DNA of 64,000 nucleotides from Leptoclinus maculatus (lineage: Eukaryota > Chordata > Actinopteri > Perciformes > Stichaeidae), in contig JAVDOI010000018.1 in assembly GCA_032191485.1 (NCBI GenBank), forward strand, positions 14,156,066 to 14,220,065, in the 5' to 3' direction. Each line of letters opens with the position of its first letter. The first letter of the stretch is position 1. Below the pieces are notes generated by a model. It searched no databases. It saw nothing but the letters and a program-made list of their open reading frames with translations, and was not told where the DNA came from. Both the position numbers and the translations under genes were made by a program. Shown piece by piece: positions 28,490 through 38,900 of this stretch.

Positions 28490-31400
28490 GTGTGTGTGTG
28501 TGTGTGTGTGTGTGTGCATTCAAACACATATGTGCCTACATCATGCAAATAGAATAGGAGCAGAATGGACATTGAACTGTTCATTTGACTGGTACTAAGT
28601 AAAAATAGTGTTTGTTGTTATGGGGACAACACACGTCGGTGGGGCCTGTAAAGTGTTTTGGCTAGTTAGCTAGTTAGCTTGTCTTTCTCCGGAGCCATGA
28701 TAAGTAAGAAAGAGGGACAACAAGACCCAGTGCTGCTGCTGGCTACCAGACGCTTTTTGGCTCATTTCCTGTAACCAGTGTAGCATTAAAGCATGGCGGT
28801 ATTAGCAAGCTAACTAGCCAGCTGTCCGCTAGTTGGCTAACTAGCTTGTTTATTCCACCATGCTTTAACGCTACACTGGTAACAGGAAATAAGCTGAACA
28901 AAGTTGTCACTCATTTGACGATAGCAATGTGCTTTTTTACACTGTGACAAAACTGTGTGGATGAAGCATTAAGAATAAAATCTCACCTCAGCGAGTACGG
29001 GACTTGTCTTGAGTCGTTATAGTTTATGGAAGTTAGCCCGCTACAACAGTTGGACGTACAAAATGGACGCCGGTCTGACCATCCTGCAACGTTGATATGA
29101 AAGGGAATGTTCGTTCTACCGCTGTTTTATTTCTATAGTTTACATGCACACAGGCTGATGCCATGTACGTAAACAAAACATGTGAGAGCACATACAAGTG
29201 CACACACATACACACACTATGTGGTTGCTGGCTTACCCTGGATGACGTGTGTGCGGCACTGCTGGATGCCAGCGGACCTGGGGCTGTCCTCTCAAACCTC
29301 TGCAGAAAACTCTCAGTCTTCCTACAATAAATACACATGTCACATCTCCTATTATTTCAAAAAGACAAACATGGAAACACACACACTGATATATAAGGTA
29401 TGAAGGAGTATTTGTTTACTCCACAGATGCTCCGCAGGCCTTGGATACTGACAGTACTGGATTTTCCACAAGGTTGACCAAGTTTGTTTGTCCCTCACTG
29501 ACACCGCTCTCCCCGTTTCAAGAGCTGCGCCGTCCCACTCCAGCTCCTTAGCCCCATTTCTAAATCTCTTCATTGTTTCTTCAGGTTCACACATTGGTCT
29601 GCTGTCTCCTTTTTTTGTTTCTCTTGTAAGGAAGCCAGAGATGCTACTTGACAAGCCATTTCCCCCAGAGCCGACTTTGTATAATATTCCAATAACATCT
29701 CGACTGTCGGGGTAATTGATTTAGAGCGGTCTGGTGCACTGTTGGAGAATACAGCATGAAAACCTTGTGCAGACAGAGAACACTCTAAATCATTATTGTA
29801 TATACATTCAATATACTATCCAAAATCCCTGGTTATTTTAAAGAGGCACCCTACTGACCTTTCCTCTTACATGTGGCTTTGAGTGAAATGTTTCACACAT
29901 TCATGTAATTTCTGTAAATTAACAAATAACGTCTTTTCTTAATTTCAGGTGATTATACACTAATGAAAACATAGTTATGAATATTATATTACATTTCTTC
30001 TAAAGAATCCCCTGCAACGCTACACACTGGCCCTTTAGCATGTTAGCATTGTCCTTGTGAGCCTGTTAGCCGGCTAACAGAGTCACTAGCGTGGTTGTAA
30101 ACTCTTATTCTTGTTTTTTCTGTCTCTTGCAACTAAACAAACTCTTTAAAGGTGCACAGCCGGTTTCAAGAAAATCATTTCTTATTTTACACAAGTAGAA
30201 AGCAGGCATTGGGAGTGCTTACAAGTTTGAAAAGGTAATCAGCGGTAATCAGAGGTGAAGCTAATGTTGCCTGTCTTCATGCTTCCCCTGATATGTTTTT
30301 TTTTTGCTGTTTTCTGAGAAATTATAGGTCAGCAGAGGATCAGACATCGGGCGCTTCCTTTGTAAAGGTCTGGATATTTGTGACATCCGATGCGCATAGA
30401 TCGACTGCAGAACAAGAAAGAACCCAACACGACACACAGCAACAACACAATACAGCGCAGTGACAGTGACGAGGCCCGAGTTAACCTGATCAGGGCTGAC
30501 CTGGCATGATCCTGGCTGAGCTGCTCGCTCCTCCTCTGCTCCTCCTGTCGCTTTCTCTCCTCCAGGCGATCAGCCTGCAATGCATCACAGACGGCAGTCA
30601 CACCGCAGCACACTGCCTGATGCATGGCACGGCTGCCACCATGCAACAACATGCAGTTACACATTCAACATATATGGTGTATGGGCTGCAGGTATTGCTG
30701 TAGAACATAACCAAGTGTTCTGTTGCACACTATTTACAGATGACATTCACATGTATACTACGTGAGCAGTACTTGTGGCTGTCTGACATGAAAAACGTGT
30801 CTTTCAAGTTCATGATATTATGAAGATAAACAATGAAAGCAATACATTCCAAGATAAGGTTCAATCACTTGTCAAAAGATGTGGTATTTTAGAATATTTA
30901 TGTAAACAATTCCATCATCTACAAGATCAAGCTTCGTAGAAAACATCCTCAATTATATCTTATGTGATATTTTGTAAGATGATGGATCCCATTTTCTCGA
31001 TCCCATTGTCATATAAAGAGATGGAAATCCCTTTTAGTCCCCTGTAATTGCAGTGTATTTGCTGGATAGAGACAAAAGTATTTGTATTTTCACTTTGAGA
31101 TTGTATTCTGGCACCGGCGCCGCGAGCAGCCCGGCCGTGTCGGCTGTTACAGTATGTATTTACTGTAACAGCAAATCAAAGAGGCAGGCTGTCCAGGAGC
31201 AGTGATGAGCTGTAGCATTCTCAGTTTTTGTGGTTTGAACTCTTAATAATTTTCCACCCCGAACCCTCCCAAACCAAAGTGGGTCATGATGGATTTATGA
31301 CCCAGAGGCACGTTTCTGCCAGCCTCTTGTTAGATCACGTCTACAGACGAAGAAGTGGCTGTTTCACATGCATCTGTTCTGTTTGCTGGATTACCGGTAC

Positions 31401-33920
31401 ATTCCTATGGTTTCATGGAGGTCATGGCGCAACGGGACAGGGTCTGTGGAACACAGTTCGGGTCTTAATAATTAACGACCCTTCCACATAACTGTAGCAG
31501 TCAATCAGCCACTATTAGACCATATAAGCGGGGCCAGACTGTGGAGTGAGACACGTCTGAGAGCAGAACGACGAGCTGTCTTCGGTTGCTGGAAACCCAT
31601 GAGACCATTAATCAGGTGGCTGTGATGCTGGTGGGGTGTGTGAGGGAAGACTCTGCTCTGACACACACCGCTACAGCTCAGGAGGAGGCTTGACTCTACT
31701 GACATCTAGAGGCTAGAAATTATATTGTTTCTCACTGATGGGAGACAAAACTAGTGCCATGCAGTGGGAGGGTGAGACTCCCACCGGGAGAAATGTCCGC
31801 ACATCTTCCTACCACCACCCAAAAAACACCACTACCAAAATGACCAAAAAGTCATGGCCATGTTCTGAGTAAGTGGTGCAACTCTTCACTGGAAAAACAC
31901 CAACTATTGCAACTGCTATTGCTCTTTACACCTCCTCTCACAGCCCGTGGCTGAGTGCCGTGCATTCCTGACATGGAGCTCTGGGGTTTGTCAAAAAGCA
32001 CTCGAAGGGTTGAGGCTTCAATCTGTCATAACTCCCCAAAGGGTGTTAAATATATAAAATGTTTCCTCATATTGTAATGATTAGTAATGTAACTGAAATA
32101 TAAATAGAAGAGGTGGCGACTGATTTAAAGAAGTTTTCTGCGATAAATTGAACAAAAAGGCCAAAGTACGTAATCTTGTTGTTTTAATCTTGGTCTCACC
32201 TTCTCCCTCTGTACATCTTTCATCTTCTGGTTCTCCTCCTCCTCCTCTTGTCTCTGCTTCTTGTCCAACTCTTGCTTTCTTAGCTTGAAACAACAAACAA
32301 ACACATTAAATATCTATTTATGATTCAGCCAATGCAGAAAAGAAAAAGGACACGGTGACGCTCTGAAACATATTTCCCGCGTCTCAAAAAATTGTGTTAA
32401 TTATCGACAAAATCTTCCATCACAATATCGGTCATTTCATATCTCGATAACGATAGATATTAAATACCCTTTTCTGCAGTTTGGAGCAGCGTGCGTCTGT
32501 ATTCTGCTTCTCCCTGGCTCCAGACAATGTTGCACTACCACCTTGATAAATTAGACAGCGTATTACATATCAGTAATGTGCAAAAGCAGAAAGTAAGAGT
32601 AATGTCATGCAAATGGTTGAAGATGATTTGCATTGGGTGTAGTTATGGTTTACCCAGCTTCGCTGGGGTCACGTGCACAGAGGGGACTCTGTTTGCCTCC
32701 TTCCATCTCTGATGATCCTCCTCTTCTTTCTTAGCAACTAGAGCAACACAAAGCTTCATTACTTGGGAAAGAAATTCAATTTTTTCGTATGAAGATCAAA
32801 ACGATACAGGTGGGATAGATGAGAGCAGCAGCGTCAGCCTACCTCTTAGGAGCTCGTTACGCCGAGATTCATTTGGTGGGATCACGGTGTATCCGCCTGA
32901 GCTGAGACAAGGACGGAGACATGAAAACTTTACTTGAGCATTTGAGTAACTGTTTGCTTACATGATGGTATTATGTTTCAGAGAAAAGCGTAACTCCACA
33001 TTTAGTGACATCCATAGTTACACCATTCTTTAAAGACAAAGATTTTAATAAAAAATATAAACAATCAGTTTATAAAATTGCCATAGATTAAACTGTATCA
33101 GTATACAGAGCTGATAAAATCAACATAATGTGCAGCGAAAACATTAAAATGACAAAAAATAATCCAAGTAGCATTCGGTTTTAGAAGTGAGATAGGAAAC
33201 TGAAAGTAAAAAGCTCCAAGCAGCTGTTGTTTGTCACATAAACATAACATCGCATTGCTGTTGATTTTAAGTCATTAGTAATGCATCTTTTATTTCTAAT
33301 AGAAGCATTTTATTTTTCTATCCCAAAACTAAATTATTCATGCTTTCTTTTTTTCTTTCTATAACATAAAGTAAAAAAACAAACGTATTTTGTGACAGTA
33401 GCCTTCACTTTGTTTTTATTTTGTTGTTATTTTGTGTTTAAACACTAAAAGGTAATTTAACTTAGCCTACGCTTGTGGTTCTTAGTGAAAAGTTGGGATT
33501 TCCGGGAAACAGTGAAGGCACCGTTTCCCTCTCATGTGAAACGAAAGTGAAAGTCAGCAGCAGCGAGTTCCACAATACATATTTAACTTGTGAAATGTTA
33601 CACTAACAGAGATAAGTTCAGCCTGGCTGGGTAGAGTTAAAGAAATAACTAATACTGACACTTTTATGTGACGTCATCATAAACTCAACAACTCAACCGT
33701 GTCACAGTATCGTGTCAGATTTGTATCATTTTGGGTAAAACACAACTGTAACTGTAACTTACTATTGCGGCTGTCTGCCGGCCGCCTGTGGATTCCCGCT
33801 GTCAGGTGCATCTCTGTTTGTGTTCTCAGGTGTCTGCTCACCTCCAGGTGTTCCAGATGTGCCGTCTTTAGAGTTGACAGACTTCGGCTGGTTTCTTTGG
33901 TTGTGATCATTAGGATCCAT
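23520..33920 (-). CDS. epsti1: Epithelial-stromal interaction protein 1, complete ten-exon coding region
   Basis: Coding exons in transcript order (minus strand): 33,763-33,920; 32,843-32,901; 32,654-32,737; 32,468-32,541; 32,200-32,283; 30,501-30,574; 29,237-29,321; 25,598-25,668; 25,037-25,242; 23,520-23,659. Every junction is GT-AG, all phases join, and the sum is 1,035 nt (344 codons plus stop). Recognition rests on three stretches that match vertebrate EPSTI1 in order: YTVIPPNESRRNE (from residue 57), RWKEANRVPSVHV followed by AREKQ and a long charged coiled coil (about residues 74-178), and EHRRVNQAFLDNL (from about 227). The N-terminal 52 residues are polar and disordered-looking. Residues 300-344 form a CUE-like module. 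In mammals EPSTI1 is an interferon-induced gene linked to macrophage activation and antiviral responses; its biochemical role is poorly defined. The start ATG at 33,920 is the first in frame of exon 1. Exon 9 has two in-frame donors. The short internal exons were placed by phase and homology, so small errors are possible. Confidence 0.88.
23660..25036 (-). other. epsti1: epsti1 intron 9
   Basis: An intron with donor GTGAGC next to 25,037 and acceptor TTTCCAG next to 23,659. It contains a 167-codon minus-strand open frame (23,710-24,213) with no recognisable domain, read here as a chance opening in GC-rich sequence. There is a poly-G run near 24,222-24,231. No other element was seen. Confidence 0.55.
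26292..26336. repeat. Compound (CA)n(TC)n microsatellite
   Basis: A CA run at 26,292-26,318 passes directly into TC at 26,319-26,336. It lies in epsti1 intron 7. Confidence 0.9.
26676..27195. repeat. Long polypurine (GGAAAG/GAGAC) tract in epsti1 intron 7
   Basis: For about 520 bp the plus strand is almost entirely A and G with scattered T and very few C. It is built from variants of GGAAAGGAGAGGGAA and, towards the right end, GAGACGA. The minus strand therefore reads as Ser/Pro/Leu-rich open frames that are artefacts. Because epsti1 is on the minus strand, its pre-mRNA carries the polypyrimidine version. Confidence 0.9.
27362..27404. repeat. (TC)n microsatellite
   Basis: A pure CT run of about 43 bp inside epsti1 intron 7. 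Confidence 0.95.
28444..28516. repeat. (GT)n microsatellite
   Basis: A GT run of about 73 bp with one AGG interruption, in epsti1 intron 7. Confidence 0.95.
28760..28894. repeat. Imperfect 60-bp inverted repeat (hairpin) in epsti1 intron 7
   Basis: The left arm 28,760-28,819 and right arm 28,835-28,894 are reverse complements with about 51 of 60 positions matching. They are separated by a 15-nt spacer (28,820-28,834). Shared landmarks are TTTCCTGT, ACCAGTGTAGC and TTAAAGCATGG on the left arm and their complements on the right. It could be a small foldback/MITE copy or a transcribed hairpin. No flanking target duplication was identified. Confidence 0.8.
33499..33556. promoter_or_regulatory. 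epsti1: Candidate interferon-responsive element in epsti1 intron 1
   Basis: TTCCGGGAA at 33,500-33,508 is a perfect TTCNNNGAA STAT (GAS) palindrome. Thirty bases on, GAAACGAAAGTGAAAGT at 33,538-33,554 contains GAAAGTGAAAGT, matching the GAAANNGAAA core recognised by IRF proteins and ISGF3. A GGGAAAC half-site lies between them on the minus strand (about 33,523-33,529). The cluster lies in intron 1, about 210-260 nt downstream of coding exon 1, where a promoter-proximal enhancer is plausible. Function is inferred from motifs and the known interferon inducibility of the family. Confidence 0.5.
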
Positions 33921-34034
33921 TATGCCTCCAGTGAGAGACACTGTGACTGACGGGGCTGTAGTCCTGTTGATGCGCTATTCTCGGTGCGGTCATCATGTAC
34001 ATAATACGGAAGGGTGGGAGGGCCTTAATGCAAT

Positions 34035-34049
34035 AGCGCTATCTACTGG
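34035..34049 (-). promoter_or_regulatory. CTCF-like motif upstream of epsti1
   Basis: On the minus strand the 15-mer reads CCAGTAGATAGCGCT, one mismatch from the consensus CCASYAGRKGGCRSY. It lies about 115 bp upstream of the epsti1 start codon. One such match in 64 kb can arise by chance. Confidence 0.35.
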
Positions 34050-34594
34050 TAAAAACAGATGTTGGCGCTATTTCAACGAAAGAAGAGTCAAATGAATAAA
34101 TGACAACATGACATAACCCAACTAATTCCCAACTGATCTTATTGTTCCTGTATTCCTCATATTCCTGTATTACTGCATAGACTACTCAATGCAAAGCTAA
34201 TTCTGTGATCTATTCAAACTCATTTTTAAGCATGTATACTGTAATACACGGTGTTACCTGCTTGCACAGTGCATTACTGTGGAGCTATGACTGTACAATG
34301 TAATATTCAGTACAAATAAATTCATATGTTATCACATTAGTAAGTAACCATCTACATAACTAAATATGTGGCTACGAAAACCTTGTGACCACAAATATTG
34401 CGGATTTAAACAAATTTAAAATAGAGAATATGATTATTACTCAAAATATCTGTTTTACATTTTGATGCTGTGATTTGATTACCCTTGTTTACATCTTAAA
34501 CTTAGGGGACGGCAGAGAAAGACATCTTGTAATACCATCACATTCTGTAATGTACAAATACTTCATGACACTCAAGCTGAGTTTGAATTCATCA

Positions 34595-34690
34595 GCAACT
34601 ATTTTGATAATCAAAGAATCATTCGATATATTTTTTAGGCAGAAATGCAAATTATTTGGTGTTTCCAGCCTCTTAAATGTGAGGATGAGA
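34595..34690 (+). repeat. Fragment of a dispersed teleost repeat
   Basis: The sequence begins GCAACTATTTTGATAATC, then has an ATGCAAATTATTTGGTGTTTCCAGC-like segment broken across the copy, and ends CTTAAATGTGAGGATGAG. It matches in order the repeat copy at 48,306-48,549 and a family I recognise as common in fish genomes, though I cannot name it. The terminal-inverted-repeat element follows about 50 bp to the right. Confidence 0.5.
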
Positions 34691-34743
34691 CGTCGCCTTC
34701 AGCTCTCAGATAGAAATGTATCCAAACATGATATAGACAATAC

Positions 34744-34994
34744 TATGGAAGCCCATTCCCGCCAGCAAAAAAAAAAAAAAAAGATCACAAAAAGAAACAA
34801 ATAGTAACTTCAAAAAAAAAAAAAAAATGTAATTCACAAAAGAAAAAAAAAGAAAAAATCCACCCACAAAATAAATAATAATTCTAATATATATATTTTT
34901 TATTTTTTACTTTTTTTCCACCAGCAAAAAAAAAAAAAAAAACTTTTGGTGCATCCATCTGTAACCATAACACTGACCAGAATGGGCTTCCATA
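34744..34994 (+). mobile_element. Short non-autonomous DNA element (MITE-like) with 15-bp TIRs and target duplication
   Basis: The left end TATGGAAGCCCATTC (34,744-34,758) is the exact reverse complement of the right end at 34,980-34,994. The direct repeat CAATAC flanks the element at 34,738-34,743 and 34,995-35,000 and is read as the target-site duplication. The 251-bp interior is A-rich, with blocks GATCACAAAAA, TAATTCACAAAA, ATCCACCCACAAAATAA and CCACCAGC. It has no coding capacity. A relative lies inverted at 43,311-43,553 and rearranged copies at 42,534-43,140. Confidence 0.75.
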
Positions 34995-35094
34995 CAATAC
35001 AAATAATTGTTTAATAAAAAAATACAATCACCAGATTGACTTGATAGTTGTTTCCAGCCTCAAATGACATCAGCAAACACAAAAAGGAATGACA

Positions 35095-35986
35095 AATATT
35101 TCTTCAAAAACCCATTTATTGTGTTATATTTGGACTAAACCGGCACAATATTGATTAAAAACCAACATATTTGATGAAGATCTTCTTGGCAGGACATACT
35201 GGATGGCCGCACACACACACACACACATACACAGGAAGGACAAATAAATACACCTCTTAAACAACTGACGAGTAACATCAATAAGAGAACACAATCTAAA
35301 AGGAATGTATTGTGTTTACAAGTTGTGCAAGAAGAGTCCTAGAAATGAACGTTTGGTGCTGCATAACAGTAAAACATGGTATGTGTGGCCAATCCACCAC
35401 GCCGAGGGGTTAAACTAGAGAACAGGCCGACGGTGCTCCTGCTGTGGTTGTTAGCAGGCACTAAAACATTAAATGTAGCTTGAGGTATTGTTACAACATT
35501 GCAAGACAAAAGAGGGTGACAAGAAGCAACCGATGACTTTGACACAAAACTAATAAGGCAGCGAGAGTCCCGAGGCTCCCTCAGGCAGATTCTGTCCCCC
35601 CGTCTGTTGCACAGACCACCAACAACTACTGACAACACACTCGTCAGGGGACCTAGTGCAATCAAAGGTAAACACGGTCACTGAGCCATCGGGTCAGGAG
35701 ACCGGTAATGTTTGCGTATGGCTGTGTACTACTGATGATGGCCTACACTGATCAGAGACCTCCGCTCCTCTTCCTCCTGGACAAGGCACCCTGCTCCATC
35801 ACACCCCCCCCAGTTAGGGAATGACATGGTTTCAGTCTGTAGACCTCCTGGAGTACCTGGGCACACTGCTCGCTGCTCCAGCGTCAACTCCAGTAGCTGT
35901 GTAGATGTCTCTGTGTGTACGTGTTTCAATGTGTGTGCGTGTGTGTGTGTGTGTCTGTGTTCAGCAGCTGAGGCTGGGAGGTGAGA
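35095..35986 (-). other. idh1: idh1 3' untranslated region
   Basis: From the stop at 35,987-35,989 the minus strand runs to AATAAA at 35,115-35,120, the most likely polyadenylation signal, giving a UTR of about 0.9 kb. It includes GT repeats near 35,935-35,960 and a CA tract near 35,212-35,227. A minus-strand open frame at 35,339-35,665 inside it shows no domain and is disregarded. Confidence 0.6.
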
Positions 35987-38900
35987 TCACAGTTTGGGCG
36001 GGTTAGCGAGCTTAATCTTCAGGTTCTCTGCCAGCTTGTCCAGGAACTCGAAGGTGTTCAAGTAGTCAGCGCGTTTCACACTGCAAACAGAGACGAGGAG
36101 AAAAGATTCAGTATACTTTAACGTTACTTTGGGAGGTGCAGAGTTTCATTTGTCCACGTAGCAGTACTGAAGAATGTCGCCCTCTAAGCCTAAATCAAAA
36201 GTAGAACTCACAGTGTGGACAAAGAACAAGAAGATGTTATTACAGAGTTATTACAAACTCGTGCAGACATCTAGTGAGAAGAATTGACTGTGTCAAGTGC
36301 TTTTTTTGCATGTTCGACCCTGAGGAGTCTGTTGTGCACTAAAATTGGCGACTATGGTCAATTAAGTTGCCGTCTTTTACTTGTTTATCTTGTTTGTTAG
36401 CTTGTTAGCTTGTAACTGACAGTGGCTGACACAGCATTAATGGTTGTAAAACACACAATAATATCTCGGGGGATTTTTTGCTAGATAATTGGAGGAAGCT
36501 CCAGGGTCCCGTTAACATCCAAAAACTGCCAAGTCATCTCAATTCTAAATGTGGGATCGTCTCTGCTAATGTTATATAATATAATTATTATAAGATATTA
36601 ATCTTCTGCACAAAAGACGCATTTACAACAAAGGCCATATCTAAGTGACTGATCTTGAATGATGCATACAGCTAGACTTTAAACGTGGTAAAATCCTGCA
36701 CCAAATAAAAACCCTGTTCCAGACATCTACAGCGGGGACACGTGACTATGCAGAATAAATTGAGCGCTAGATAACGAAGAGACTAACTTCAGCAGGCCTT
36801 TGACGCAGATAGCCAAATCCTTGGTCATGAAACCAGCCTCGATGGTCTCGACGCAAACGGCCTCCAGCGCCTCAGAGAACACTCGCAGCTCTGCGTTGCT
36901 GTCCAGCTTCGCCCGGTGGAGCAGGCCCTGCGTCCACGCAAAGATGGAGGCTGCAGCACACGAACACACAGAGAAGGGGGAAAATACATTATATTACACA
37001 CAGCGCATGTTATAAAGAACGATCACATTAATAGAACCGTTGTATTTTCTTGGATGTGTGGGTAAATGCTCGTGTCCATGCATCGTTTTGTTTGTACCGA
37101 TGGGATTGGTGGAGGTCTCCTTCCCTTGCTGGTGCTGTCTGTAGTGGCGAGTCACTGTGCCGTGGGCGGCCTCAGACTCCACCGTGCGTCCATCAGGACA
37201 GAGGAGCACACTGGTCATCATACCCAGAGAGCCGTAACCTGACACCGAGTCACACAAAAAAAAAGCACATTAACAACAGAACATCTTTGAACCAGAAAAG
37301 CTTTCTCTGTTTTCTTTATTAGGATTCAGTTTTGCAGGAGTTATAAGAAAGTTTCTACATATTTATTCACATAACTTCTGATGCGAGTGTGTCGCTTCTA
37401 CCGACCTTGTGCCACAGAGTCAGACTGTACGTCTCCGTCGTAGTTCTTGCAGGCCCAAATGAAGCCTCCCTCAGATTTCATGGCCTGGGCCACCATGTCG
37501 TCTATCAGACGGTGCTCGTACCAGATGCCTTTGGCCTCAAACTTAGCACGGTATTCCCTGGAACACACAAGAAGGTGGACAACGCGTTAAAAAGTTGCGA
37601 TCTCTGGTATGAAAGTGTGTGTACTTGTGAAAAAGAGACAGAGAGAGAGATAAAGTCCTTACTTCTCGTAGATCTCGTGGAAGATGTCTTTGAAGCGACC
37701 GTCGTACTTCTTCAGGATGGTGTTCTTGGTGCTGAGGTAGAGAGCCCAGCCTTTGGTCAAAGCCATCTGGAAGGAGCTGTGGGCAAAGTCTGTGATGGAG
37801 CTGTCTGTGTTGTACATCCCCATCGCAACACCACCCGAGCCTGGACGGACACAAACGTATACATTAAGTATCGTACGGTCACACACAGTGGTTGGGTTTG
37901 AGTGACACAACAGGTGAATAGGAACAGGATGGACACATATAGATAGGCCGTATCTTAACACAATGCTAAATGTGCTGCCAGTCCAGCTTCGTTATATTGA
38001 CACTTATGATATCTGACATCTTTACGATATTTCCCACCTTAGACTGATGCTCGTGTGTCTGCACACACGTCTGGTATCTGTGATACTAAAAGTAAACTGT
38101 CTCAGTCGTGTTATTATCAAAGGTGAAGTCGGGAGCGTGACGGTGCAGCGGGCTGGATGTGTTCTTACCCTCAAACTCATGGATGACATATTTAACCGGC
38201 TCTCCGTTTGTGGGCGTGTAGGTCATCTCCACTTTCCCAGGCCCGGGCACCACGAAGTCTGTGGCTCTGTACTGTGGGGAGCACATTGAGAAACACCAAA
38301 GGTTAATACTGCTGCAACGCTGCTGTTTATCCCCACTTAACCGCACAGACAGCTTTAGGGAGGCGTGAACCCCGTCCTATAAAACTGAGGGAGGTCAAAG
38401 GTTAAATGACAATGCCCAAGTCATAAACACCACGGCAGGACAAGGCTGTCATCACCAGCAGAGTACTTAATATGAATACCTCTGACATCCATGGGATACT
38501 ATGTAACAAGCTGCCATTTGACCTTTCACCCGCATAACTCTCTGCAGAGAGGACTGTTGACTCTGGCACAGCGCTCACTCATGATTTAGTTGTGTGGCGT
38601 TGCTCCAGGCTGTAGAGGTGGTACATTACGGTCCAAAGCACGGCCCATGAAATATAATTATTGACCAAGTCCCTCCTGACCACCCGACAATGTCTGATGA
38701 AACTTTAACTCGCCGAGCTCACACAAGAGTTAACCGCAAACCCAGCAGTCACAGCAAATGATGCTTCAGTAGCAGTTGTGGTTTTGTCAGATAATAACGG
38801 GTGCTGGTCTTTGCACATAGATAAAGACTCTCACATGAGTGCTGCACAGTTACCGACGCTCCTTTCATCTGTAGTCCTGCAGTTGAATAGTATTTAAACT

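Larger units (their letters stand above)
33921..35094. other. epsti1 upstream region / idh1 downstream flank
   Basis: This is the roughly 1.1-kb gap between the epsti1 start and the idh1 3' end. It holds the epsti1 5' UTR and promoter (no TATA box obvious), a CTCF-like motif at 34,035-34,049, a decayed dispersed repeat at 34,595-34,690, and a terminal-inverted-repeat element at 34,744-34,994. The 109-codon frame at 34,475-34,804 runs through those repeats and is not a gene. Confidence 0.6.
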
